From positions 682,245 through 746,244 of the forward strand of contig DEHZ01000010.1 in the NCBI GenBank assembly GCA_002352205.1: 64,000 bases of DNA, written 5' to 3'. The notes beneath the pieces are model-generated. The model saw only the letters and a list, made by a program, of their open reading frames with translations. It was not told the origin of the DNA and ran no database searches. The stretch comes from Flavobacterium sp. UBA2787. Lineage in GTDB: Bacteria; Bacteroidota; Bacteroidia; Flavobacteriales; Flavobacteriaceae. Below, piece by piece: positions 27,012-36,354 of this stretch (position 1 is its first letter; each line of letters opens with the position of its first letter). The translations under genes and the position numbers were made by a program.

Positions 27012-27058
27012 AATAACTCAGCTGCTCAGTATCTAAGCTACTCAGCAACTCTAAAAAA
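27012..27058 (+). repeat. CTCAGCAACTC intercistronic repeat, copy 2
   Basis: The spacer before the symporter start contains diverged repeats of CTCAGCNNCTCAG and ends in ACTCAGCAACTCTAAAAAA close to the ATG. It resembles 21658-21703 and has the same orientation relative to the following gene. Confidence 0.55.
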
Positions 27059-27066
27059 TAATCAAA

Positions 27067-28779
27067 ATGGATGTACAAACTTGGACATATATAATAGTAG
27101 GAGTAACATTTGCTCTCTACATCGGAATTGCAATCTGGTCGCGTGCCGGATCAACCAAAGAATTTTATGTTGCCGGTGGTGGTGTTTCACCTTTGGCTAA
27201 CGGAATGGCTACTGCAGCTGACTGGATGTCGGCAGCTTCATTTATTTCCATGGCGGGAATTATTTCCTTTGCGGGATATGATGGTGCTGTTTATTTAATG
27301 GGATGGACTGGCGGTTATGTTTTACTAGCCTTATTATTAGCTCCTTATTTGAGAAAATTCGGAAAATTCACTGTGCCTGATTTCATTGGTGATCGCTACT
27401 ATTCAAAAACTGCTCGTTCAGTAGCTGTTTTTTGTGCTTTGATTGTTTCGTTTACGTATGTAGCCGGACAAATGAGAGGAGTAGGGGTTGTCTTCTCAAG
27501 ATTTTTGGAAGTAGATATTAATACCGGTGTTATTATTGGAATGGTAATCGTTCTTTTCTATGCAGTTTTAGGTGGAATGAAAGGAATCACCTATACACAA
27601 GTAGCACAATATTGTGTATTGATTTTTGCCTTTATGGTACCAGCCATTTTTATCTCGATACAAATGACAGGAAATCCTATTCCACAATTAGGAATGGGAG
27701 GAACAGTTGCTGATGGTTCAGGAACTTATTTGCTAGATAAATTAAACGGACTTCAAACTGAATTAGGGTTTGATGAATATACAAGTGGTTCAAAATCCAT
27801 GATTGATGTTTTTGCTATCACGTTAGCATTAATGGTTGGAACAGCCGGATTACCTCACGTAATTGTTCGATTTTTCACTGTTAAAAAAGTGAAAGATGCT
27901 CGTAAATCTGCCGGATGGGCTTTGTTGTTAATTGCGATTCTTTATACTACAGCTCCAGCTGTTGCGGTTTTTGCAAAAGCAAACTTAATTCAGACAGTAA
28001 GTGATAAAGAATATAGTGCAATGCCACAATGGTTTATGAATTGGGAGAAAACAGGTTTATTAACCTTTGATGATAAAAATGGAGACGGAAAAATTCAGTA
28101 TGTTGCTGATAAAGAAGCAAACGAATTAAAAATTGATAACGATATCATGGTTTTGGCTAATCCTGAAATTGCGAATTTACCAAATTGGGTGATTGCTTTA
28201 GTAGCCGCCGGAGCTCTGGCTGCTGCCTTATCAACAGCTGCGGGATTGTTATTAGTTATCTCTTCATCTGTTTCGCACGATTTAATCAAGAAAATGATTA
28301 ACCCAAACATTTCAGAAAAAAATGAACTTTGGGCTGCTCGTGGTTCTGCTGCAGTTGCGGTTTGTATCGCTGGTTATTTCGGAATTAATCCGCCTGGATT
28401 TGTGGCAGCTGTCGTTGCACTGGCATTTGGTTTGGCTGCGGCATCCTTTTTCCCGGCCATTATTTTAGGTATTTTTTACAAGAAAATGAATAAAGAGGGA
28501 GCTATCAGCGGAATGGTTGTTGGAATGTTATTAATGATTTATTACATGCTAAAATTCAAATTCGGTATCTTCGATGGTGGAAAAGAAATGGTAGATTCGT
28601 TAAAACCAAATTGGTGGTTTGGCATTTCACCGGAAGGCTTTGGAACTGTTGCCATGATTGCCAATTTCGCAGTAGCTTTGATAGTTAACAGATTTACTCC
28701 TGAGCCACCACAAGATGTTCAGGATATTGTGGAAAACATCAGAATTCCATCCGGAGCTGGTGAGGCAACCGGACATTAA
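27067..28779 (+). CDS. Sodium:solute symporter (SLC5 family), probable acetate/short-chain carboxylate transporter
   Basis: The 570-residue protein has about 13 transmembrane helices and SSS-family signatures: AGGGVSPLANGMATAADWMSAASFISMAG near residues 37-65, GTAGLPHVIVRFFTV and AAALSTAAGLLLVISSSVSHDL. Pairing with the DUF4212 protein and location next to acetyl-CoA synthetase indicate an ActP-like role: sodium-coupled uptake of acetate or similar acids. An insertion between helices (about 290-350) is normal in this subfamily. It is followed by a hairpin at 28811-28837. Confidence 0.9.
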   Translation: MDVQTWTYIIVGVTFALYIGIAIWSRAGSTKEFYVAGGGVSPLANGMATAADWMSAASFISMAGIISFAGYDGAVYLMGWTGGYVLLALLLAPYLRKFGKFTVPDFIGDRYYSKTARSVAVFCALIVSFTYVAGQMRGVGVVFSRFLEVDINTGVIIGMVIVLFYAVLGGMKGITYTQVAQYCVLIFAFMVPAIFISIQMTGNPIPQLGMGGTVADGSGTYLLDKLNGLQTELGFDEYTSGSKSMIDVFAITLALMVGTAGLPHVIVRFFTVKKVKDARKSAGWALLLIAILYTTAPAVAVFAKANLIQTVSDKEYSAMPQWFMNWEKTGLLTFDDKNGDGKIQYVADKEANELKIDNDIMVLANPEIANLPNWVIALVAAGALAAALSTAAGLLLVISSSVSHDLIKKMINPNISEKNELWAARGSAAVAVCIAGYFGINPPGFVAAVVALAFGLAAASFFPAIILGIFYKKMNKEGAISGMVVGMLLMIYYMLKFKFGIFDGGKEMVDSLKPNWWFGISPEGFGTVAMIANFAVALIVNRFTPEPPQDVQDIVENIRIPSGAGEATGH

Positions 28780-28810
28780 TAAAAGAATTATCTTTAGATA
28801 AAATTACTTT

Positions 28811-28837
28811 CTCTGCTTTTGAATTTCAAGAGCAGAG
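28811..28837 (+). terminator. Hairpin after the symporter gene (terminator or attenuator)
   Basis: CTCTGCT (28811-28817) pairs with AGCAGAG (28831-28837), and the inner TTTGAA/TTCAAG can extend the stem. Only a short TTTG run follows, so it may reduce rather than stop transcription into the downstream sensor genes. Confidence 0.5.
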
Positions 28838-28863
28838 TTTGTGATTCAAATGAAAAACTAAAA

Positions 28864-29058
28864 ATGAAAAAAAGACATCTTCAAAAATTTGTGATTATTA
28901 GTTTGTTGTTATGGATGGCATTCAACTTTCCAATACTATTACTTTTCAACAAATCTGAAGCTATTTTTGGAATTCCAATCATCTATTTTTACATTTTTTC
29001 GGTTTGGACATTGTCAATTATCATTTCATTTTACTTTTTAAAAAAATACAATGAATAG
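28864..29058 (+). CDS. Small membrane protein next to the SLC5 histidine kinase gene
   Basis: The ATG at 28864 gives a 64-residue protein starting MKKRHLQKFVIISLLLWMAF with two transmembrane helices (about residues 8-28 and 34-56). A longer reading upstream overlaps the hairpin and is unlikely. Its end overlaps the start of the histidine kinase gene by 8 bases, implying translational coupling. No family is recognised. A small accessory subunit for the SLC5-like sensor, comparable to DUF4212 for the transporter, is a reasonable but untested idea. Confidence 0.7.
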   Translation: MKKRHLQKFVIISLLLWMAFNFPILLLFNKSEAIFGIPIIYFYIFSVWTLSIIISFYFLKKYNE

Positions 29059-31738
29059 CGGATTTTTATTAGTCATATTGCTGCTTTATCTCGGATTACT
29101 TTTTTTTATTGCTCAATGGGCAGAGCGAAAAGGTAACTCGAAATGGACAAATAATCCTTATGTCTATTCACTTTCACTCGCTGTTTATTGCACAACTTGG
29201 ACGTACTACGGAAGTATTGGTGTGGCTGCAAATTCAGGTTTAAATTTTATTCCGATTTATCTCGGACCGGTGATTGCTTTTCCGGCTTGGATTGTTATTC
29301 TAAGAAAAATAATCCGAATTTCCAGAGTCAATAAAATTTCAAGTATAGCCGATTTTATTTCGCTTCGTTATGGAAATAGTCGATTTCTGGGAGCTTTAGT
29401 TACAATCATTTCACTAATAGCGATTTTGCCTTATGTGGGATTACAACTCAAAGCGATTTCTGAAACATTTCATATCGTAACCAATTCACCGGAAACCACC
29501 AATGTTTTTTTAGACACTTCAACCTATGTTGCCTTAGTTTTAGCTCTTTTTGCTTCTTTTTATGGAACGCGTTATGTTGATGCTTCTGAAAAGAGAAAAG
29601 GAATTGTGACTGCTGTTGCGATGGAATCAGTACTTAAATTGTTCTTCTTTATTATTTTAGGATTGTATGTTACTTTTTACATATTTGATGGCTTTGATGC
29701 CATTTATGCCAAAGCATCATTAATGGAAAGTTTTGAAGAAAGAAATACAATTCATGGTTTAGAAGGTGGAATGAATTGGATGATGCTCATCATATTATCA
29801 TTTTTTTCAATCTTTCTTTTGCCTCGGCAGTTTCACATGTCAATTGTCGAAAACAATCGTGAAAAACATATCCAAACTGCAATATGGCTGTTTCCACTTT
29901 ATTTGTTACTTTTCAATTTATTTGTTTATCCAATCGCTTGGGGAGGAAATATTTTATTTGAAGGTAAAGATGTCAATTCGGATATGTTTTCGCTCTTAAT
30001 TCCGCAACTTTTTGACAATACATTTATGACGGTTTTAGTCTTTTTAGGCGGATTTTCAGCAGCCATTTCAATGATTGTGGTTTCATCGATTACACTTTCT
30101 ACTATGTTGAGTAACAATCTTTTAATTCCGTATGGGTTATTAGGTTCCTTACAAAAAGACAACCAGGAAAGCAATAGCGAACGCATCGTCAAAATTCGAA
30201 GAATTGGTATTTTTTTACTAATTATTTTAGCTTTTATCTACTACAGATTTTTCATCATGGATTTTTCGTTAGTATCCGTCGGAATGATTTCATTTGTAAT
30301 TGTAGCTCAACTCGGACCCGCTTTTTTTGGAGCTATTTTTTGGAAAAGAGGTTCACTAAACGGTGCAGTAGCGGGAATAATAGTAGGAATGTTGATTTGT
30401 TTTTACACGATTATGCTACCGTTTTTAATGAGTTCCATCAATCCCGAAAGTAACTTTTTTAAAGAAGGTTTCTTTGGTTATACTTTTTTACAACCATTTC
30501 AATTGTTTGGATTAGATTATCTAGAACCTATTCCACATGCACTTTTTTGGAGTTTGTTGTTCAATAGTTTGGTTTATCTATTTGTTTCTGTAAGTTTTAA
30601 AGGTGATTACCGCGAACGAAATTATGCCGAAATGTTCGTAGATATTGATAAATACATCAACAACCATGAAAATGCTTTTGTTTGGAAAGGAACGGCTTAT
30701 GTGTCTGATATTCAAAAAGTGTTGAAACGTTTTTTAGGCGAAGAACGAACCAATCGTGCACTTTCCATTTTTAAAATGAAATATAATATTGCTCCCGATA
30801 ATTTGATGGCAGATGCCAGATTAGTCAAATTTGCCGAAAATCTATTAACTGGTCACATCGGAACTGCTTCTGCCAAAATATTAATTGAAAGTGTAACCAA
30901 AGAAGATAAAATCAGTTTACCAGAAGTCTTGAAAATTTTAGAAGAATCGAAAGAAAATCTTATCATAAATAAAAAACTGACAGAAACATCCAATGAATTA
31001 AAGGAACTTTCATCGCAACTAAAAAAAGCAAATGAAACTTTATTATTAAAAGATAAGCAAAAAGATGATTTTTTAGATACCGTTACGCATGAACTACGAA
31101 CACCAATAACCGCCATTCGGGCAGCGAGCGAAATTTTGCACGACGATGACGAAATTCCGGAAGAACTCAAAAAACAATTTCTTCAAAATATTATCACCGA
31201 ATCCGATCGTTTAAATAGATTAATTGATAAAATTTTGGATTTAGAAAAATTTGAAACCGGAAAACAGAAAATTTATCCCAGTCAAGGAAATATTATTCAA
31301 ACCATTTCCAAATCACTTTCACCTTTACAACAACTGATTTCGAACAAAAAGATTCATGTGGAATTTGATGAAAATCAATCAAAAGTGATTATAGAATATG
31401 ATGAAGAACGAATCATACAAGTGATAACCAATTTGGTTTCCAATGCCATAAAGTTTACGGATGAAAAGCAAGGATTGATTATTATCACCGTTTTAAATAA
31501 GGAAGATTTCATCAAAATAAATGTTTTTAACAACGGAAAAGGAGTAAATCCGAATGATTTGGAAACCATTTTCGACAAATTTTATCAATCAAACAATCAA
31601 AATATTAAAAAACCCATCGGAAGCGGATTAGGATTAGCCATTTGCAAACAAATCATCGAAGCTCATAAAGGTAAAATCTGGGCAGAAAATGTTCAAAATG
31701 GCGTGACATTCTCTTTCATCCTTCCCAAAAATAAATAA
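29051..31738 (+). CDS. SLC5-STAC sensor histidine kinase (CbrA-like)
   Basis: The 895-residue protein begins with a full sodium:solute symporter-like domain (about 13 helices, residues 1-530). A STAC-type linker follows (DARLVKFAENLLTGHIGTASAKILIESV, about 595-625), then a coiled coil. The HisKA domain carries the phosphoacceptor H680 in FLDTVTHELRTP, and the HATPase domain shows NLVSNAIKFTD and GSGLGLAICKQ. Such proteins link a transporter-like module to two-component signalling. Its place between the acetate symporter and two acyl-CoA synthetases suggests sensing of acetate or related acids. The receiver-only protein encoded 5 bases later is the likely partner. Confidence 0.92.
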   Translation: MNSGFLLVILLLYLGLLFFIAQWAERKGNSKWTNNPYVYSLSLAVYCTTWTYYGSIGVAANSGLNFIPIYLGPVIAFPAWIVILRKIIRISRVNKISSIADFISLRYGNSRFLGALVTIISLIAILPYVGLQLKAISETFHIVTNSPETTNVFLDTSTYVALVLALFASFYGTRYVDASEKRKGIVTAVAMESVLKLFFFIILGLYVTFYIFDGFDAIYAKASLMESFEERNTIHGLEGGMNWMMLIILSFFSIFLLPRQFHMSIVENNREKHIQTAIWLFPLYLLLFNLFVYPIAWGGNILFEGKDVNSDMFSLLIPQLFDNTFMTVLVFLGGFSAAISMIVVSSITLSTMLSNNLLIPYGLLGSLQKDNQESNSERIVKIRRIGIFLLIILAFIYYRFFIMDFSLVSVGMISFVIVAQLGPAFFGAIFWKRGSLNGAVAGIIVGMLICFYTIMLPFLMSSINPESNFFKEGFFGYTFLQPFQLFGLDYLEPIPHALFWSLLFNSLVYLFVSVSFKGDYRERNYAEMFVDIDKYINNHENAFVWKGTAYVSDIQKVLKRFLGEERTNRALSIFKMKYNIAPDNLMADARLVKFAENLLTGHIGTASAKILIESVTKEDKISLPEVLKILEESKENLIINKKLTETSNELKELSSQLKKANETLLLKDKQKDDFLDTVTHELRTPITAIRAASEILHDDDEIPEELKKQFLQNIITESDRLNRLIDKILDLEKFETGKQKIYPSQGNIIQTISKSLSPLQQLISNKKIHVEFDENQSKVIIEYDEERIIQVITNLVSNAIKFTDEKQGLIIITVLNKEDFIKINVFNNGKGVNPNDLETIFDKFYQSNNQNIKKPIGSGLGLAICKQIIEAHKGKIWAENVQNGVTFSFILPKNK

Positions 31739-31743
31739 AACTC

Positions 31744-32109
31744 ATGAAAAAGATTTTATTAGTAGATGACGAACCCAACATTATCATGTCGTTGGAATAT
31801 ACGTTTAAGAAAAACAATTTTGAAGTTTTCATCGCTCGTGACGGTCAGGAAGCGTTGGATATTTTAAAAAACGAACAACCGGATTTAATCATTCTCGATA
31901 TTATGATGCCCAATGTAGATGGTTATGCCACAATTGAATCGGTTAAAAAGAATGAAAAACTTACCAATTGCAAAGTCATTTTTCTATCCGCAAAAAACAA
32001 AGAAAGCGATATTGAAAAAGGAATGCAATTGGGTGCAGATGCCTACATGACCAAGCCATTTTCAATCAAAAAATTGGTAGATCAAGTGAATGAACTTCTA
32101 AAAGACTAA
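31744..32109 (+). CDS. Stand-alone response regulator receiver
   Basis: The 121-residue CheY-like protein has acidic residues D8, D9 and E10, phosphoacceptor D52 in LIILDIMMPNVDG, and the conserved Lys in YMTKPFSIKKL. There is no output domain. It starts 5 bases after the SLC5-type histidine kinase and 11 bases before the acyl-CoA synthetase gene. It probably passes the signal by protein contact; a DNA-binding partner is not encoded beside it, unless it is the zinc-ribbon protein at 24926. Confidence 0.92.
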   Translation: MKKILLVDDEPNIIMSLEYTFKKNNFEVFIARDGQEALDILKNEQPDLIILDIMMPNVDGYATIESVKKNEKLTNCKVIFLSAKNKESDIEKGMQLGADAYMTKPFSIKKLVDQVNELLKD

Positions 32110-32120
32110 CAACTACTACA

Positions 32121-34016
32121 ATGCAATACAACGAATTTTATCAAAAAAGTCTTGACAATCCGGAATTATTTTGGAAAGAACAAGCCAATTTAATTTCTTG
32201 GTTTAAAACACCCGAAACCATTTTATCAAAAGATAAAAATGAGTATCCGCTTTGGTATAAAGATGGTGAATTAAATATTTGTTATTTAGCTTTAGACAAA
32301 CACATTGAAGAGAGTTTTGGTGAACAAATTGCCATCATTTATGATTCGCCGGTTACACAAACTATTAAAAAGTATACTTACAACGAAGTTAAAACCGAAG
32401 TTGCCAAACTAGCTGGAGGTTTACTTTCTTTAGGTATAAAAAAAGGCGAAACTGCAGTAATTTATATGCCAATGATTCCGCAAGCTGCTTTTGCAATGTT
32501 AGCTTGTGCTCGGATAGGAGTGACCCATTCCGTCGTTTTTGGCGGATTTGCTCCACACGAATTGGCTATCCGAATTGACGATTGCAAACCCAGAATCATT
32601 TTAACAGCTTCTTCAGGAATTGAAGTGGATCGATTAATCGCCTATAAACCTTTAGTTGATGAAGCGATTGAATTAGCCAATCACAAACCCAAAAAAGTAG
32701 TAGTTTTTAATCGAAAATTAGGTGCTAGAGTTCCATTTAAAAAATACGATGTAGATTATGATGCGTTAGTTTATGGTTCGGAAGAAACTGATTGCGTGGT
32801 TGTGAATTCAACTCATCCACTTTATGTTTTATACACATCCGGAACAACCGGAAAACCAAAAGGAATTGTCAGAGATACAGGCGGTTATGCGACAGCACTT
32901 AAATTTTCAATGCAATACATTTATGGAGTAAAACAAGATGAAATTTTTTGGGCAGCTTCCGATGTGGGTTGGGTAGTTGGACATAGTTATATTGTTTATG
33001 GTCCGCTAATCAATAGAAATACAACTATCATTTTTGAAGGAAAACCAATTAAAACGCCGGATGCTTCTACATTTTGGAGAGTGATTGCCGAACATAAAGT
33101 GAATGTGATGTTTACCGCTCCAACCGCTATTCGTGCCATCAAAAAAGAAGATCCTGGTGGATTATTTATCAAAGAATATGATTTATCAAGTTTAAAAAAC
33201 CAATTTTTGGCTGGAGAACGTTGTGATGTAGCGACATTAGAATGGTATAATCAACACATTCCGGTTCCTGCTATCGATCATTGGTGGCAAACAGAATCAG
33301 GTTGGCCGATGATAGCCAATATGATGGGAGTAGAATATTTACCCATCAAACCGGGTTCTGCCGGAAAAGCGGTATCTGGATATGACATTCGTATTCTAAA
33401 TGATAATGGGGAAGAGGTAGGTGCCAACGAAGAAGGTTTTGTTGTTATAAAATTACCTTTACCACCGGGAACGATGCTCGATTTATGGAATGATAGTGAA
33501 CGTTTTAAAATAGGTTATTTATCAAAATTTCCGGGGTATTATTTCTCCGGTGATGGCGGATTTAAAGATGCAGAAGATTATATTTTTATAACAGGAAGAG
33601 TAGATGATGTCATCAATGTTGCAGGGCATCGATTATCAACCGCAGAAATGGAAGAAATTGTAGCTTCGCACCCAGCTGTGGCAGAATGTGCTGTGATTGG
33701 TGTGAACGACGAATTACGAGGACAAATTCCGTTAGCGATGGTGGTAATGAAAACCGGAAATGAAACAGAACATTTTCAATTGGAATACGAAATTGTTCAT
33801 TTAATTCGTGACCAAATCGGAGCAGTAGCTTGTTTGAGAAATGTGATGATTGTGCAACGATTACCCAAAACACGTTCGGGAAAAATATTACGTAAATTAT
33901 TACGAAATATCGTTGATAAAATTGAATTTCAAATTCCATCAACCATAGACGACGAACTAATCATTGATGAAATAATTGAAGTTATTGAAAAATATGCAGT
34001 TTCAAAGCAAAAATAA
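32121..34016 (+). CDS. Short-chain acyl-CoA synthetase, PrpE/ACSS3-like
   Basis: The 631-residue AMP-forming synthetase has VLYTSGTTGKPKGIVRDTGGYATAL, WAASDVGWVVGHSYIVYGPL and DHWWQTESGWPMIANMMG. The C-terminal catalytic Lys sits in PKTRSGKILRKLLR. The TGKPKGIVRDTGG and DHWWQTESG blocks are those of propionate-CoA ligase (PrpE) and ACSS3 relatives rather than canonical Acs. It should activate propionate or a related acid to its CoA thioester. It is followed by a second, Acs-type synthetase gene with its own promoter. Confidence 0.87.
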   Translation: MQYNEFYQKSLDNPELFWKEQANLISWFKTPETILSKDKNEYPLWYKDGELNICYLALDKHIEESFGEQIAIIYDSPVTQTIKKYTYNEVKTEVAKLAGGLLSLGIKKGETAVIYMPMIPQAAFAMLACARIGVTHSVVFGGFAPHELAIRIDDCKPRIILTASSGIEVDRLIAYKPLVDEAIELANHKPKKVVVFNRKLGARVPFKKYDVDYDALVYGSEETDCVVVNSTHPLYVLYTSGTTGKPKGIVRDTGGYATALKFSMQYIYGVKQDEIFWAASDVGWVVGHSYIVYGPLINRNTTIIFEGKPIKTPDASTFWRVIAEHKVNVMFTAPTAIRAIKKEDPGGLFIKEYDLSSLKNQFLAGERCDVATLEWYNQHIPVPAIDHWWQTESGWPMIANMMGVEYLPIKPGSAGKAVSGYDIRILNDNGEEVGANEEGFVVIKLPLPPGTMLDLWNDSERFKIGYLSKFPGYYFSGDGGFKDAEDYIFITGRVDDVINVAGHRLSTAEMEEIVASHPAVAECAVIGVNDELRGQIPLAMVVMKTGNETEHFQLEYEIVHLIRDQIGAVACLRNVMIVQRLPKTRSGKILRKLLRNIVDKIEFQIPSTIDDELIIDEIIEVIEKYAVSKQK

Positions 34017-34060
34017 AATCATAAACACAATTTTATCTATATCTTTTTAGCAAAGATACA

Positions 34061-34091
34061 TTGCAACGAACGATTAGATTCGTTATTTTTA
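34061..34091 (+). promoter_or_regulatory. Promoter with inverted repeat upstream of acs
   Basis: TTG (34061-34063), 20 bases and TATTTTTA (34084-34091, 7 of 8 matches to TAnnTTTG) form a Bacteroidota-type promoter. The spacer holds an inverted repeat, AACGAA (34065-34070) and TTCGTT (34079-34084), which may be an operator. The TSS would be about 30 bases before the acs ATG. Confidence 0.45.
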
Positions 34092-34120
34092 CATAAAAAT
34101 TAGACCAAAAACAGAACATC

Positions 34121-36028
34121 ATGAGTTACTATAAAATACATGACCTCGAGAATTATTTCAAAATGTATAAAAAATCGGTGCGTGAACCCCGAAAATTTTG
34201 GGATAGAATTGCCGATGAAAATTTTACTTGGTATCAGAAATGGGATAAAGTGTTTGAATTTGACATGCAAGAGGCAAAATTCAAATGGTTTGTAGACGCT
34301 AAAGTAAATATTACTAAAAATTGCATTGATCGTCATTTGGCACGAAGAGGAGATAAAACAGCGATTATTTTTGAACCTAATAATCCTGACGAAGAAGCTC
34401 AACATATTACTTATAATGAACTCTATGCACGAGTAGCTAAGATGGCAAATGTGTTGAGAGATCAAGGCATTAAAAAAGGGGATAGGGTTTGTATTTATTT
34501 ACCAATGATCCCTGAATTGGCTGTTTCTGTTTTGGCATGTGCCCGTATTGGAGCAATACATTCAGTTGTTTTTGCAGGATTTTCTGCTTCGGCTGTTTCG
34601 ACACGAATTAACGATAGCGAATGTAAAATGGTCATCACTTCCGATGGCGGATTTAGAGGAAATAAAACCATTGATTTAAAAGGTATTATTGATGAAGCAT
34701 TAGAAAAATCACCTTGTGTGGAAAAAGTGTTGGTTGCCAAAAGAACGCACACAACTGTAAACATGAAAGAGGGACGTGACCTTTGGTTGCAACCACTTTT
34801 AGATGAAGCAATTCCGAATAACGTAGCAGAAATCATGGATGCAGAAGATCCATTATTCATTCTTTACACTTCCGGTTCAACAGGAAAACCAAAAGGAATG
34901 TTGCATACTACTGCTGGTTATATGGTTTATACAGCCTATACTTTTAAAAATGTATTTAATTACGAAGAAAATGATGTCTATTGGTGTACAGCCGATATTG
35001 GTTGGATTACCGGACATTCTTATATTCTATACGGACCTTTGCTAAACGGAGCAACAACCGTAATTTTTGAAGGTGTTCCGTCATATCCTGATTTTAGCCG
35101 TTTTTGGGAAGTAATTGAAAAACATAAAATCACCCAATTCTATACGGCTCCAACTGCCATTCGTGCGTTAGCCAAAGAAAGTATCGATTATGTGCAGCGT
35201 TTTCCATTAAAATCTTTAAAAGTAATTGGATCTGTTGGAGAACCTATTAATGAAGAGGCTTGGCACTGGTACAACGACCACGTAGGCGGAAAACGTTGTC
35301 CGTTAGTGGATACTTGGTGGCAAACCGAAACGGGTGGAATCATGATTTCGCCGATTCCGTTTGTAACACCTACAAAACCAACGTATGCCTCTTTGCCGTT
35401 ACCCGGAATTCAGCCGGTTTTGATGGATGAATTACGAAATGAAATTGAAGGTAATCAAGTGACAGGAAGTTTATGCATTAAATTCCCTTGGCCGGCAATG
35501 GCACGATCGATTTGGGGTGATCACGAACGATATAAAGAAACCTATTTTTCAGCTTTCCCGGGAAAATATTTCACCGGAGATGGAGCTTTGAGAGATGAAG
35601 TAGGTTATTACCGAATTACGGGTAGAGTAGATGATGTAATCATTGTATCCGGTCATAATTTAGGAACAGCTCCAATCGAAGATTCAATCAACGAACATCC
35701 GGCTGTGGCAGAAAGTGCAATTGTTGGTTTCCCGCATGATGTAAAAGGAAATGCCTTGTACGGTTTTGTTATTTTGAAAGAGTCAGGCGAAAGCAGAAAT
35801 CAAGATAATTTACGAAAAGAAATTAATCAACAAATTTCCGATCAAATCGGACCGATTGCTAAATTGGATAAAATTCAGTTTGTTTCAGGCTTACCAAAAA
35901 CAAGAAGCGGAAAAATCATGCGTCGTATTTTGAGAAAAATTGCGGAAGGAGATTATTCTAATTTTGGTGATATTACTACGTTATTAAATCCTGAAATTGT
36001 TGAGGAAATTAAGGACGGAAAGTTGTAA
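34121..36028 (+). CDS. acs: Acetate--CoA ligase
   Basis: The 635-residue protein is close in length and sequence to canonical acetyl-CoA synthetases. Signatures are FILYTSGSTGKPKGMLHTTAGYMVYTA, WCTADIGWITGHSYILYGPL, the acetate-pocket region VDTWWQTETGG and GRVDDVIIVSGHNLGT. The C-terminal acetylatable and catalytic Lys lies in PKTRSGKIMRRILRKIA. It converts acetate, ATP and CoA to acetyl-CoA. It ends the carboxylate cluster that also holds the porin, symporter and sensor. A strong terminator at 36048-36080 follows. Confidence 0.96.
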   Translation: MSYYKIHDLENYFKMYKKSVREPRKFWDRIADENFTWYQKWDKVFEFDMQEAKFKWFVDAKVNITKNCIDRHLARRGDKTAIIFEPNNPDEEAQHITYNELYARVAKMANVLRDQGIKKGDRVCIYLPMIPELAVSVLACARIGAIHSVVFAGFSASAVSTRINDSECKMVITSDGGFRGNKTIDLKGIIDEALEKSPCVEKVLVAKRTHTTVNMKEGRDLWLQPLLDEAIPNNVAEIMDAEDPLFILYTSGSTGKPKGMLHTTAGYMVYTAYTFKNVFNYEENDVYWCTADIGWITGHSYILYGPLLNGATTVIFEGVPSYPDFSRFWEVIEKHKITQFYTAPTAIRALAKESIDYVQRFPLKSLKVIGSVGEPINEEAWHWYNDHVGGKRCPLVDTWWQTETGGIMISPIPFVTPTKPTYASLPLPGIQPVLMDELRNEIEGNQVTGSLCIKFPWPAMARSIWGDHERYKETYFSAFPGKYFTGDGALRDEVGYYRITGRVDDVIIVSGHNLGTAPIEDSINEHPAVAESAIVGFPHDVKGNALYGFVILKESGESRNQDNLRKEINQQISDQIGPIAKLDKIQFVSGLPKTRSGKIMRRILRKIAEGDYSNFGDITTLLNPEIVEEIKDGKL

Positions 36029-36047
36029 AACAATTTTATATTTTTGT

Positions 36048-36080
36048 AAACCGCTTGATTTGATTTCAAGCGGTTTTTTT
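36048..36080 (+). terminator. Rho-independent terminator after acs
   Basis: An 11-bp perfect stem, AAACCGCTTGA (36048-36058) and TCAAGCGGTTT (36066-36076), with a 7-base loop, is followed by a T run. Confidence 0.9.
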
Positions 36081-36096
36081 AAATCTATTTGAAATT

Positions 36097-36342
36097 ATGA
36101 AAAAGCAAGATTTATCAAAATTATCTGTTGAGGAATTAAAGTATAAAGAAAAAACTTTGAAAAATTCGACAATATTAATGCTTACAGCTATGGCTATCAT
36201 GCTTTTTAGCGGTATATTTTTAATGATAAAAATGAAAAATTCAGTGCTAACTTTTTTACCTGTTGCTTTTTTACCGCTTGTAATTATCTTTACTAATCAA
36301 TTAAAAGAAGTACGGGAAGAACTAAAAAACAGAACATCTTAG
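36097..36342 (+). CDS. Small two-helix membrane protein
   Basis: The 81-residue protein has a charged N-terminal helix (MKKQDLSKLSVEELKYKEKTLKN), two transmembrane segments (about residues 26-46 and 50-66) and a basic/acidic tail QLKEVREELKNRTS. No family is recognised. It stands alone between the acs terminator and a convergent gene. Its last bases form part of a bidirectional terminator at 36324-36354. Confidence 0.75.
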   Translation: MKKQDLSKLSVEELKYKEKTLKNSTILMLTAMAIMLFSGIFLMIKMKNSVLTFLPVAFLPLVIIFTNQLKEVREELKNRTS

Positions 36343-36354
36343 TTACTGTTTTTT
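36324..36354. terminator. Bidirectional terminator spanning the ends of two convergent genes
   Basis: AAAAAACAG (36324-36332) and CTGTTTTTT (36346-36354) form a 9-bp stem with a 13-base loop. The two stop codons (36340-36342 plus strand, 36343-36345 minus strand) are in the loop, and both strands present a terminal T run. Confidence 0.75.

Noticed and set aside
34065-34090. Terminator of the PrpE-like gene
   Set aside because: The 6-bp AACGAA/TTCGTT stem is short and fits better as a repeat inside the acs promoter spacer, although a weak terminator cannot be ruled out.
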